The notes beneath the pieces were generated by a model, which ran no database searches, was not told where the DNA came from, and saw nothing but the letters and a program-made list of their open reading frames with translations. From positions 310,001 through 374,000 of the forward strand of contig NZ_LIXI01000006.1 in NCBI RefSeq assembly GCF_001905595.1: 64,000 nucleotides of DNA. Reading direction: 5' to 3'. This document shows, piece after piece, positions 32,326 to 41,175 of the stretch. How positions within the stretch are numbered: the stretch's first letter is position 1; every line of letters begins with the position of its first letter. The DNA comes from Streptomyces sp. CB00316 (GTDB taxonomy: Bacteria > Actinomycetota > Actinomycetes > Streptomycetales > Streptomycetaceae). Both the position numbers and the translations under genes were made by a program.

Positions 32326-35133
32326 TCAGGCCAGGCCCAGCGCCACCGCCCTGGACAGGAACGCCAGCCGGGCCGTCTTCTCGGGCTTCTCGATCTCCGG
32401 GCCCAACTCGAACCCGATCCGCACCATCCGCGCGAGCGCCTTCTCGTTGCGGGCGTCCGGCTCGACGACGACCCGCAGGTGGGCCGGGTCGCTGAAGACG
32501 TAACCGATGAACACGGTCAGGAGGGCGTCCGTGTACCCCTTCACCGCTCCCTCGGCCTCGGCGGGCGCGATCAGCAGGTGGATACCGAAGTCCCCGGGCC
32601 GGACGTCGTAGCACTCGCCCACCGGGTCGGCGTCCGGCTCGTACGTCTGGAAGAGCGCGGCCGGGACACCGTCGCGCAGCGCCAGGTAGGCGTGGTGGGT
32701 GGGGAGCGAGTCGACGAACTCGTAGATCTCCTGGACCTGTTCACGGGTGTGGTCGGCCATGCCCCAGAACCGGGCGCGCTCCTCGGTGACCCAGCCGTGC
32801 AGCAGGCCCGCGTCGGCCGCCGGATCGACCGGGACCAGGCGGACCACGCCGAAGCCCTCGACCTTCTGCTCGTGGACGGCGGGGCGCAGGGCGGGGACGG
32901 TGGTGGCGGTCATGGTGGTGCTCTCCTCGGTGCGGTGCAGCAGGTTCCAGTCAGTGGTCACGGGGGCCAGCCGACCGCTCGCCCACAGCTCCGTCTGGTC
33001 GCGGTGGTGGGCGGAGCCCGGTACGCCGGACGCGCCGAACGGCACCACCCAGAGGCTGTCCGCGCGGCGGGCCAGGTCCCAGACGTACCGGGCGGCGGGG
33101 CCTCGGGCGAAGAGGTCGGTGATGCCGGGGACGCTGGAGGTGGAGAGCACGCAGTCGTGGTCGCCCGCGAGCCCCGGCCAGACCTCCTCGGGGGTCGCGC
33201 CCGGCAGCGCCTGCCACGGGGAGACCCGGTGGACCTCGCCCCAGGGGCTCGGGCCGGGGCCCTGCGCGAAGGTGGCGGCCACCGCTTCGGCCGAGGCCGC
33301 GACGACGGTCAGCCGCTCCTCGTACGGGAGGAGTCCGACGGTGAGCAGGGTCTCCAGGGCGTAGCCGATCCGGGGCACGGCGGCGAGCCAGGGGCGGAAG
33401 AGGGGCGGGTACGCGGCGGAGCGCCAGGGGTCGGCGTCGCCCGTGACGGGCCGCAGGGCGGGGTGGGCGGCCAGCCGGTGGGCGACGTCCGCGCGGAGTC
33501 GGGAGTAGAGGGTGGCGTCGGTGCTGTCCGCGTCCATGTGGCGGTCCCAGCGCAGCAGCCGGTCCCGCAGGCGTTCGGCGTCGGGGCCGAGGTCCGGGGC
33601 CCCGGCGAGCAGGGAGAGGAGCTGCCGGGAGGAGGCGAGACGGGTGTCGGTGTGGACGGCGGCCATGTCGGCGGGCGACCAGGGCGGGCCGGTGAGCCCC
33701 CTCGCGCCCCCGCCCGGGGGCGCGCCCAGCAGCTCCCGTATGCGGTCGGCCCGGTGCGGGGGTGCGAACTCGATGCCGAGGGGGGCGGCGAGACCGCGCT
33801 CGTTGGCCATCACGGCAGTGCCGGTGACGGCGTCGACCTCGGTACGGGGGGTGGGCTCGGCGCCCTCGCGCCAGGCGTACGCGGGGTCGTGCGCGGGGAC
33901 GACCCGCAGCCGGTTCCCGTAGGGGCGTACGGGAACGTGCCCGGCGACCCGGTGCAGGGTGGCCCCGGTGGTGTCGGCGGCCAGGACCACGTTGACGGGT
34001 TCGACCCAGCCGTCCAGGGCGGCGTCGAGGTCGGCGACCGTACGGGCCCGGAGGAGCGCGGGCAGCACGTCGAAGCCGAGGTCACCGGTGACGCGGGGCG
34101 GGTAGCGGAGGCTGATGACGGGCCCGTCGGGGGCCGCGTCGGTGTTCGGATCGCCGTGTACGTCCCCGGTCGCGTCCCCGATGATCACCGGTCCCCGGTC
34201 CGTCTCCACGACCTCGACGCTCTGCGGCTCTCCCCCGGCGACCTCGACGGTCTCCGTGTGGGCATGGACCGCGTACCAGCCGTCCGGACCGAGCGCCTCC
34301 ACGTCCCCGTCCGCCGTGCGGCGCAGCTGCTCCCGGTAGAGGTCCTGGTAGTCGGCCATCGCGTTGGTGATCGCCCAGGCGACGCCGCCCGTGTGCCCGA
34401 AGTGGGCGATGCCCGGGACGCCGGGGACGGCGAGGCCCACCACGTCGAACTCGGGGCAGGCCAGCCGGATCTGCTGGTAGACGCCCGGGGCCTCGATGAA
34501 GCGGTGCGGGTCGCCCGCGATGACCGGGGCCCCGGTGGTGGTGCGGGCGCCGGTGAGGAGCCAGCCGTTGGAGCCGGAGGTGCCGGGGCCGTCGGTGGCG
34601 AAGAGGGTCGCGCGGTCGTCGCCGAGCCTGCGGGCGACCTCTTCGCGCCAGAGTTTGGTGGGGAACCCGGCGAAGAGGATGTGGGTGGAGAGCCAGACTC
34701 CGAGCGGGGTCCAGGGCTCCCAGTGGCCGGGCGCGAGCCCGGCGGCGGCGAACTCCGGTGTACGGGAGGCTCCTTCGGCAAGCCCCGCGTTGACCCCGTC
34801 CACGTAAGCGTCCACCCAGGCGGCGGTCTCCGGCGCGAGACGGCCGAAGCAGCGGCGGGCGGTGTCGGCGAGCCGGGCCCGCCGGGCGAACCGGTCCCAG
34901 TCGACGGCCTCCGCACCGAGGTACGCGGCGGTCGTGCCGAGCACCCGGTGGCGCTCGGTCTCCAGCTGCCAGGCCCGGTCCAGGGCGGCGTTGTGGCCCT
35001 GGGCCCGGGCGAGCGCGAGAGCACTGCCGGCCTTCAGATGGGGTATCCCCCAGTCGTCCCGGAAGACCTCGAAGTGCTCCGAGCCGCCCTCGGCGCCCGT
35101 ACCCTGCCTCTCGCTGTCGGCGTCGGCGGTCAT
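32326..35133 (-). CDS. Penicillin acylase-type Ntn hydrolase fused to siderophore GNAT acetyltransferase
   Basis: A 935-residue two-part protein. Residues 20-735 are a penicillin amidase-family Ntn hydrolase. The N-terminal strand reads VFRDDWGIPHLKA. The expected self-cleavage site is GTSG|SNGW, with Ser188 as the new N-terminal nucleophile. PvdQ, a family member, deacylates a siderophore precursor. Residues 741-935 are a complete GNAT of the IucB/AlcB/MbtK type (RFWGMADHTREQVQEIYEF; YDVRPGDFGIHLLIAP), the family that acylates hydroxylamines in siderophores. No signal peptide is visible. An iron box lies 56 bases upstream. An internal ATG with a good binding site sits exactly at the junction. 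Confidence 0.9.
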   Translation of the reverse strand: MTADADSERQGTGAEGGSEHFEVFRDDWGIPHLKAGSALALARAQGHNAALDRAWQLETERHRVLGTTAAYLGAEAVDWDRFARRARLADTARRCFGRLAPETAAWVDAYVDGVNAGLAEGASRTPEFAAAGLAPGHWEPWTPLGVWLSTHILFAGFPTKLWREEVARRLGDDRATLFATDGPGTSGSNGWLLTGARTTTGAPVIAGDPHRFIEAPGVYQQIRLACPEFDVVGLAVPGVPGIAHFGHTGGVAWAITNAMADYQDLYREQLRRTADGDVEALGPDGWYAVHAHTETVEVAGGEPQSVEVVETDRGPVIIGDATGDVHGDPNTDAAPDGPVISLRYPPRVTGDLGFDVLPALLRARTVADLDAALDGWVEPVNVVLAADTTGATLHRVAGHVPVRPYGNRLRVVPAHDPAYAWREGAEPTPRTEVDAVTGTAVMANERGLAAPLGIEFAPPHRADRIRELLGAPPGGGARGLTGPPWSPADMAAVHTDTRLASSRQLLSLLAGAPDLGPDAERLRDRLLRWDRHMDADSTDATLYSRLRADVAHRLAAHPALRPVTGDADPWRSAAYPPLFRPWLAAVPRIGYALETLLTVGLLPYEERLTVVAASAEAVAATFAQGPGPSPWGEVHRVSPWQALPGATPEEVWPGLAGDHDCVLSTSSVPGITDLFARGPAARYVWDLARRADSLWVVPFGASGVPGSAHHRDQTELWASGRLAPVTTDWNLLHRTEESTTMTATTVPALRPAVHEQKVEGFGVVRLVPVDPAADAGLLHGWVTEERARFWGMADHTREQVQEIYEFVDSLPTHHAYLALRDGVPAALFQTYEPDADPVGECYDVRPGDFGIHLLIAPAEAEGAVKGYTDALLTVFIGYVFSDPAHLRVVVEPDARNEKALARMVRIGFELGPEIEKPEKTARLAFLSRAVALGLA
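32911..32923 (-). promoter_or_regulatory. Internal ribosome binding site and ATG at the fusion junction
   Basis: On the minus strand GGAGAG is followed seven bases later by ATG at 32913, codon 741 of the fusion. That is exactly where the acetyltransferase homology begins. A separate 195-residue acetyltransferase could therefore be made from the same message, in addition to the fusion. Confidence 0.6.
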
Positions 35134-35188
35134 CGCTCTGCCCCTCCCCTACTCCCGGTGGTTTTCAGCCACTCCTCAGCCCCCGGGA

Positions 35189-35209
35189 TTTAGGTTAGCC
35201 TAACCTAAA
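35189..35209. promoter_or_regulatory. Iron box (DmdR1/IdeR operator), perfect palindrome
   Basis: The 19-base core TTAGGTTAGCCTAACCTAA is symmetric around a central C and extends by one A/T pair on each side. It matches the actinobacterial iron-box consensus. It lies between the divergent starts at 35133 and 35260, so it should repress both genes when iron is plentiful. Confidence 0.93.
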
Positions 35210-35259
35210 GCGACCCTTCGGGCAGTGGGCCGGGGCGCCAGGAGAAGGTGGGAAGCACC

Positions 35260-35988
35260 GTGGGGCATGGCTGGGAAGGCGTCGTTCTCAAACTGTTCCG
35301 GGGGCGGGATTTCACGTTCACCGTGACCGGCGCGGAGCAGGTCACCGACCGGTTCCGCCGGGTGTACGTGACCGACGGAGGGCTGCTCGCCGCGACCGGC
35401 GGGGCGCACCCCACGATGTGGGTGCGGCTCTGGTTCGAGAAGGACGGCAAACCGCACCAGCGCGCCTACACCCTGGTCGACCCGGATCCCGAGGCCGGCA
35501 CCTTCAGTCTGGAATTCGCCCTCCACGAAGGGCTCGCCTGCGACTGGGCGAAGGCGGCCGAGCCCGGAGACACGATCGACGCGACGCTCCAGGGCACCGG
35601 CTTCACGCTGCCCGACCCGGCGCCCGCGCGGCTCTTCGTGATCGGTGACCCGGCCGCGCTCCCCGCGATCAACTCGCTGCTGGAGGCCGTCCCGGAGACC
35701 CCGGCGACGATCTGGTTCGAGTCATCCGACGAAGGCGACCGGAAACTGCCGTTCCGCCTCGACGACGCCCACCACACCCTGCACCACGTGGAGCGCCGCG
35801 AGGGCGGTGCGCACCTGGTCGCCGAGGTGAAGGCGGCCCTGCCCGGGCTGCTGGGCGATGACCACTCGGACGCGTACGTCTGGGTCGCCTGCGACACGTC
35901 GACCACCCGGACCCTGTCGGCCTACCTCCGCAAGGAGCTGGGCCTGCCCAAGGACCGGGTGAACGCGCTGGGTTACTGGCGCCCGTAG
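35260..35988 (+). CDS. Siderophore-interacting FAD protein (ferric-siderophore reductase)
   Basis: A 242-residue siderophore-interacting protein of the ViuB/SIP family, which releases iron by reducing ferric siderophores in the cytoplasm. The FAD-binding region includes HQRAYTLVDPDPEAG (about 67-82) and the NAD(P)H/siderophore part includes FVIGDPAALPAINSLLE and VWVACD. I chose GTG 35260 because AGGAGAAGG lies 11 bases upstream; the in-frame GTG at 35248 overlaps that site. It is divergent from the acylase-GNAT gene across the iron box. Confidence 0.9.
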   Translation: MGHGWEGVVLKLFRGRDFTFTVTGAEQVTDRFRRVYVTDGGLLAATGGAHPTMWVRLWFEKDGKPHQRAYTLVDPDPEAGTFSLEFALHEGLACDWAKAAEPGDTIDATLQGTGFTLPDPAPARLFVIGDPAALPAINSLLEAVPETPATIWFESSDEGDRKLPFRLDDAHHTLHHVERREGGAHLVAEVKAALPGLLGDDHSDAYVWVACDTSTTRTLSAYLRKELGLPKDRVNALGYWRP

Positions 35989-36014
35989 CCGGACACGTCA
36001 GCCGTAAGGAGACC

Positions 36015-37601
36015 TCAGTCCTCGACCACGAGGGCCGGGGTCTCCTTCGTCAGCACCTGGCCCCGGAAGAACGCCGGGCTGCGGCGCTCCATCGCGACCA
36101 TCAGCACCACGCCCAGGAGCAGCAGCCCGACCCCGATGACGAAGACCGAGCCGACGCCGAAGACCGAGGAGCCGGAGCCGTACGCCGGGTCCCACATGTC
36201 GTAGAGGGTCTTGCCGAAGACGGCGGCGAGCAGCAGTCCGCCGACGGCCGGGAAGATCCCCTTGAAGACCAGGTCCCGGGTGGAGCGGCGCAGTTCGGCG
36301 CGGAAGTACCAGGCGCAGGCGAAGGCGGTCAGCGCGTAGTAGAAGCAGATCATGAGGCCGAGCGCGTAGATGGTGTCGATCAGCACGTGCTCGCTGACCA
36401 GCGTCATCACGGTGTAGAAGACGCCGGTCCCGATGCCCGCCACGACCGTCGCCCGGCCGGGCGTCCTGAAGCGGGGGTGGACCTTCGCGTACGAGGCCGG
36501 CATCGCCTCGTACGCCGACATCGCGAGGACCGTGCGGGCCACCGGGATGAACGTGGTCTGGAGGCTGGCGGCGGCCGAGGCGAGGACGGCGACGAAGAGC
36601 AGCACGCCGAGCCCGGAGCCCATGACCGGTCCGGCCAGGGCCGCGAAGACGTTCTCGCCGGTGTCCGGGTTGGCGAGGCCGAGCCCGGTGGTGCCGGAGC
36701 CGACGGCCATCTGGGCGGCGACGGCGGTGGCCAGGTAGGCGCCGACCAGGACGACCATGGCGATGAGGGCGGCGCGGCCGGGGGTCTTGTCGCTGCCCGT
36801 GGTCTCCTCGTTGGCGGTCAGACAGGTGTCCCAGCCCCAGAACATGAAGATGGAGAGGGAGAGACCGGCCGTGAAGGCGGCGAAGGACTGGACGGCGAAC
36901 GGGTTCAGCCAGGACCAGGAGAAGTCGAGTGAGGTGGCGAAGTCCGCGCCGCCGCTGCCCGCTTTGCTCAGGGCCATCGCCACGAAGAGCGCGAGCACGG
37001 CGAGTTGCAGGCCCACCAGGGCGTACTGGATGCCCTTGGTGGCGGTCATCCCCCGGTAGCTGATCGCGGTGGCGGCGGCGATGAGGACGAGGCAGGTGCC
37101 GATGTGGACGAGCTTGTTGTCGTCCAGGGCGGCAACCCATGGACTGCCTGTGACCTCGCCCGCCAGCAGCCAGAAGAACGAGGTGGCGACGCCCGCGAGG
37201 TTGGACAGGACGATGATCGTCGCGATGACCAGACCCCAGCCGCACATCCAGCCGACGCGCGGGCCGAACGCCTTCACCGTCCAGGTGAAGGAGGTGCCGC
37301 AGTCCGGCATGACCTTGTTGAGCTCACGGTAGGCGAAGGCGACGAGCAGCATCGGCAGGAACCCGGCCAGGAACACGGCGGGCATCTGCACACCGACCTC
37401 ACCGGCGGTGGAGCCGAGGGTCGAGGTCAGGCAGTAGACGGGGGCGACGGTGGAGACACCGATGACGGCGCTGCCCATCAGCCCGACGGAGTTCCCGCCG
37501 AGCCCCTTGCCGCGTACACCGCCGTCCCCGTCACGGCCGTCGGCCGGGGTGCTTCCCCGTACCGTGTCTCCGGCCTGTGGCCGCGCGTCCAGCTGAGTCA
37601 T
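36015..37601 (-). CDS. APC-family amino acid permease
   Basis: A 528-residue amino acid/polyamine/organocation permease with about 12 hydrophobic helices. The first helix has the unwound substrate motif (AVIGVSTVAPVYCLTSTLG); later helices include SIFMFWGWDTCLTANEET. It imports an unidentified amine or amino acid. The ATG at 37601 precedes a plausible cytoplasmic tail. It converges on the siderophore reductase gene. An inverted repeat about 40 bases upstream may be its operator. Confidence 0.9.
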   Translation of the reverse strand: MTQLDARPQAGDTVRGSTPADGRDGDGGVRGKGLGGNSVGLMGSAVIGVSTVAPVYCLTSTLGSTAGEVGVQMPAVFLAGFLPMLLVAFAYRELNKVMPDCGTSFTWTVKAFGPRVGWMCGWGLVIATIIVLSNLAGVATSFFWLLAGEVTGSPWVAALDDNKLVHIGTCLVLIAAATAISYRGMTATKGIQYALVGLQLAVLALFVAMALSKAGSGGADFATSLDFSWSWLNPFAVQSFAAFTAGLSLSIFMFWGWDTCLTANEETTGSDKTPGRAALIAMVVLVGAYLATAVAAQMAVGSGTTGLGLANPDTGENVFAALAGPVMGSGLGVLLFVAVLASAAASLQTTFIPVARTVLAMSAYEAMPASYAKVHPRFRTPGRATVVAGIGTGVFYTVMTLVSEHVLIDTIYALGLMICFYYALTAFACAWYFRAELRRSTRDLVFKGIFPAVGGLLLAAVFGKTLYDMWDPAYGSGSSVFGVGSVFVIGVGLLLLGVVLMVAMERRSPAFFRGQVLTKETPALVVED

Positions 37602-37640
37602 GAGAGGGACGGTATGCGCTGCGATATCCACATCCGGAGC

Positions 37641-37660
37641 GTGAGACTCCAACGTCTCAC
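37641..37660. promoter_or_regulatory. Inverted repeat upstream of the APC permease
   Basis: GTGAGAC and GTCTCAC, 6 bases apart, form an exact inverted repeat 40 bases upstream of the permease start. It is probably a dimeric regulator site. The rest of 37602-37828 holds no gene. Confidence 0.45.
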
Positions 37661-37828
37661 CCTTGGTTACACCGGCCAATTACCGATGAATACTTCATGA
37701 ATTCAAGGTCACATGCGCACAGAGCCTTGCAATGCACGCCGGTCACGCAAGGGTGGCCACGTACGGTAATCGCAGCACTGTCCGTTTTGTGCCGTTTCAA
37801 AATTTTCCCGCGCTCTGTGTGAGCGCCC

Positions 37829-39307
37829 TCAGCCGGGCCAGACGATCGCCTGCGTCTCGCTGTAGGCGTGCAGCGCGTACGAGCCCACGTCCCGTCCCAC
37901 GCCGCTCTTCTTGAACCCGCCGAACGGGGCCTCCATGTTCCGCCCGACCGTGTTGACGCCCACCCCGCCCGCCCGCAGCTGCCGGGCGACACGGAAGGCG
38001 CGGGCCACATCGCCCGCCCAGACGTAGTCGATGAGGCCGTAGTCGCTGTCGTTGGCGAGCGCGACGCCCTCCTCCTCGTCGTCGAAGGGGACGACCACGA
38101 CGACCGGGCCGAAGATCTCCTCGCGCACGACCCGCATGTCGGGGGTGCAATCGGCGAGGAGGGTGGGGGCCACGTAGAAGCCCCGGTCCAGGTGGGCGGG
38201 GCGGGCGCCGCCGGCGTGGACCCGCGCGCCCTCCTTCCGGCCCAGCTCCACGTAAGCCTCCACCCGGTCGCGGTGGGCGGCGGAGATGACGGGGCCGACG
38301 GCGGTGGACCGGTCGGCGGGGTCGCCGACGGTGAGCGCGTTCGCGTACGCGGCCAGCGCGGCGATCAGCTCGTCCTGGCGGGACCGGTGGACCAGGACGC
38401 GGGTCGGAGCCGTACAGATCTGTCCGCTGTAGAAGGAGAAGGTCGTGCCGATCCCCGCGACCGCCGAGTTGAGATCCGCGTCGTCGAGGACGAGTGCGGC
38501 GCCCTTGCCGCCCAGCTCCATCAGCTGCCGCTTCATCCCGCGCCCGCACACCTCGGCGATGCGCTGCCCGACGGCGGTGGAGCCGGTGAAGCTGACCATG
38601 TCGACGTCCGGGGAGTCGACGGCCGCCTCACCGGCTGAAGCGCCCGAGCCGGTGACGACGTTGACGACACCCGGCGGAACGCCCGCCTCAGCGAGGGCGG
38701 CGGCCATCCGGTAGACCGAGAGCGGGTCCTGCGGGGCGGGCTTCACGAGGACCGTGTTGCCCATCGCGAGGGCGGGCGCGATCTTGCCGGCCGGGTTGGC
38801 CCAGGGGTTGTTGTACGAGGTGATGCACGTGACCACGCCGACCGGCTGGCGGACGGCCAGCGCCCCGAAGACCCCGGCCCGGCCCATCGGACCTGCCTCG
38901 TTGATCTGCGGCGCGATGGCCTCCTCGACGGGCTCCAGGGCGCCGCGCGCGTACCGCCGGAAGCGGGCGGCGCCGACGGCGACCTGCATGGACCGGGCGG
39001 TGGAGGCGGTGGCTCCGCTCTCGGCGCGGGCGACGTCGGCGTGGGCGAGGAAGTCCCGCCGGATGAGGTCGGCGGCCCGGTCCAGGATCGCGGCACGCTC
39101 CTCGGGCCGGGTCCGCGACCAGGGCCCGAAGGCCTCTTTGGCGGCCGCGGCGGCCTCGTACACCTGGGCGCGGCTCGCCTCGGGGGCGAGGCCGACGACC
39201 TCCTCGGTGGCGGGGTCGATGACCTCGTAGTGGCCGTCGGCGGGTTCGTTCCACTCACCGCCGATGAAGAGCTTCCCGGGGGCGGGGCTTCCGGGCCGGG
39301 GGCTCAC
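37829..39307 (-). CDS. Aldehyde dehydrogenase
   Basis: A 492-residue NAD(P)-dependent aldehyde dehydrogenase. The catalytic Cys lies in GQICTAPTR (about residue 300), the general-base Glu in MELGGKGAAL (about 268), and the cofactor loop in FTGSTAVGQRIAE. The C-terminal motif is PFGGFKKSGVGRD. The GTG start overlaps the stop of the amidohydrolase gene (GTGA), so the two are translationally coupled. It probably oxidises the aldehyde produced by the LLM/SDR genes upstream. Confidence 0.93.
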   Translation of the reverse strand: MSPRPGSPAPGKLFIGGEWNEPADGHYEVIDPATEEVVGLAPEASRAQVYEAAAAAKEAFGPWSRTRPEERAAILDRAADLIRRDFLAHADVARAESGATASTARSMQVAVGAARFRRYARGALEPVEEAIAPQINEAGPMGRAGVFGALAVRQPVGVVTCITSYNNPWANPAGKIAPALAMGNTVLVKPAPQDPLSVYRMAAALAEAGVPPGVVNVVTGSGASAGEAAVDSPDVDMVSFTGSTAVGQRIAEVCGRGMKRQLMELGGKGAALVLDDADLNSAVAGIGTTFSFYSGQICTAPTRVLVHRSRQDELIAALAAYANALTVGDPADRSTAVGPVISAAHRDRVEAYVELGRKEGARVHAGGARPAHLDRGFYVAPTLLADCTPDMRVVREEIFGPVVVVVPFDDEEEGVALANDSDYGLIDYVWAGDVARAFRVARQLRAGGVGVNTVGRNMEAPFGGFKKSGVGRDVGSYALHAYSETQAIVWPG

Positions 39308-41043
39308 GCCGTACTCACCGTCCGGGTGTCGCGGCCCGAGCGCAGCACCGTCCCCGGCACCGCCCCCGTCACCTTGTCGTCGCGCAGGGTCTCGACGCCG
39401 TTGACGCGTACGGAGACGATGCCGATGGCCTTGGAGTCCAGGCGCGGGCTGTCCCCGGGCAGGTCGTGGACGAGGGTGGCGGGCCCGGCGTCGATCCGCT
39501 CGGGGTCGAAGAGGACGAGGTCGGCGTGGAAGCCCTCCTCGATCCGGCCGCGTTCGCGCAGCCCGAAGAGGCGGGCGGGATCGTCGGTGAGCATCTTCAC
39601 GGCGGTGGTCAGCGGCACGAGCCTCCGCCCGCGCAGACAGTCGCCGAGGAACCGGGTGGTGTACGGGGCCCCGCACATCCGGTCCAGGTGCGCGCCCGCG
39701 TCGGAGCCGCCGAGCATGACGTCCTCGTGCTCCCAGGTGCGGCGGCGCAGGGCCCAGGAGTCCGGGTCGTTGTCGGTCGGCATCGGCCACAGGACCGTAC
39801 GCAGCTCGTCGGCGGCGCAGATCTCGACCAGGCAGTGGAAGGGGTCCTGGCCGCGTTCGGCCGCGATGTCGTCGACGACGCGCCCACTGAGCCCTTCGTT
39901 GACGGTGCTGTACGTGTCCCCGATGACGTACCGGTCGAAATCGGCGAGGCGGCGGAAGACCCCGGCCTCCTTGCTGTCGGCGCGGCGCAGCATCTCGGCG
40001 CGGATGGCGGCGTCCCGGAGGCGTTCGATGCGCTCAGGGACGGGGAGCGCCAGGATCTCCCCCCAGCCGGGGATGAGGTTGAGGGCGCAGAAGGTGCCGA
40101 GGGACATGTTCATGGGGGCGAGGATCGGCATGGTGAGCGCGACGATCCGGCCCCCGGCCGCGCGGGCGCGTTCGCTGGGGACGAGCTGGCGCGGTACGCG
40201 TTCGGGGACGGCGGCGTCGATGGTGAGGACGTTCCAGTTGAGCGGGCGTCCGGCGGCGGCGGTCATGTCGACGAGGAGGTCGATCTCCTCGTCGGAGAAC
40301 TGGTCCAGGCACCCGGCGACGATCGCTTCGAGCTGCGTCCCCTCGTGCTCACCCACGGCCCTGGAGAGGGCGAGCAGCTCCTCGGGGAGGGCGTGCCGGG
40401 AGGCGACGGGTTCGCCGTCGCCGTCGGCGTGGGTGGAGGACTGGGTGGTGGAGAGCCCCCAGGCGCCGGCGTCCATGGCGTCGTGGAGGAGGGCGAGCAT
40501 GGCGTCCGTCTGGCCCGGGGTGGGCTGCCCGCCGACCGCGTCCGCGCCCATCACATGCCGCCGCAGGGCGCAGTGGCCGACCATGAACCCGGCGTTGACG
40601 GCGATACGGCCTTCGAGGGCGTCGAGGTACTCGCGGAAGGTGGACCAGGTCCAGTCGACGCCTTCCTCCAGGGCGGCCAGGGCCATCCCCTCCACCCGGG
40701 ACATCATCCGGCGGGTGTAGTCGGCGTCCTCGGGCCGGTCGGGGTGGAGGGGCGCGAGGGTGAACCCGCAGTTGCCGCCGGCGACGGTGGTGACGCCGTG
40801 GTTCATGGAGGGGGTGGCGTAGGGGTCCCAGAAGAGCTGGGCGTCGTAGTGCGTGTGCGGGTCGACGAAGCCGGGGGCGAGGACGAGGCCGTCGGCGTCC
40901 TCGCTGGTGACGGCCTCCTCGGTGATGGTCCCCGAGTCGGCGATGACGGCGATCCTGCCGCCGCGGAGGCCGACGTCGGCGGTGTAGGCGGGGCCGCCGG
41001 TGCCGTCCACGACGGTCGCGCGGCGGATGAGGTGGTCGAGCAT
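39304..41043 (-). CDS. D-aminoacylase-type amidohydrolase
   Basis: A 579-residue metal-dependent amidohydrolase of the N-acyl-D-amino-acid deacylase group. The metal motif is GFVDPHTHYDAQ (about residue 58). NCGF (about 92) and the C-terminal Asp in MLGGSDAGAHLDRMCGAPY are typical. It hydrolyses an amide or ring; the substrate is unknown and need not be an acyl amino acid. It overlaps the aldehyde dehydrogenase and follows the LLM gene by 132 bases. Confidence 0.9.
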   Translation of the reverse strand: MLDHLIRRATVVDGTGGPAYTADVGLRGGRIAVIADSGTITEEAVTSEDADGLVLAPGFVDPHTHYDAQLFWDPYATPSMNHGVTTVAGGNCGFTLAPLHPDRPEDADYTRRMMSRVEGMALAALEEGVDWTWSTFREYLDALEGRIAVNAGFMVGHCALRRHVMGADAVGGQPTPGQTDAMLALLHDAMDAGAWGLSTTQSSTHADGDGEPVASRHALPEELLALSRAVGEHEGTQLEAIVAGCLDQFSDEEIDLLVDMTAAAGRPLNWNVLTIDAAVPERVPRQLVPSERARAAGGRIVALTMPILAPMNMSLGTFCALNLIPGWGEILALPVPERIERLRDAAIRAEMLRRADSKEAGVFRRLADFDRYVIGDTYSTVNEGLSGRVVDDIAAERGQDPFHCLVEICAADELRTVLWPMPTDNDPDSWALRRRTWEHEDVMLGGSDAGAHLDRMCGAPYTTRFLGDCLRGRRLVPLTTAVKMLTDDPARLFGLRERGRIEEGFHADLVLFDPERIDAGPATLVHDLPGDSPRLDSKAIGIVSVRVNGVETLRDDKVTGAVPGTVLRSGRDTRTVSTA

Positions 41044-41175
41044 GACGGTTCCCTTCCGGTGGGTTCCTTCTTCGGCTCGGGTGGGACAGCCGGGTTACGC
41101 ACGCTCGGGCCGCGGTACGCACCCCGGCTCCTCGACCGCCGGAGGGGCTCGGTTCGTGCGGGCCCTGGCCCCTCT

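Noticed and set aside
36006..36047. Hairpin AAGGAGACC / GGTCTCCTT as terminator
   Set aside because: The stem overlaps the last codons of the permease and has a 24-base loop; too weak to call.
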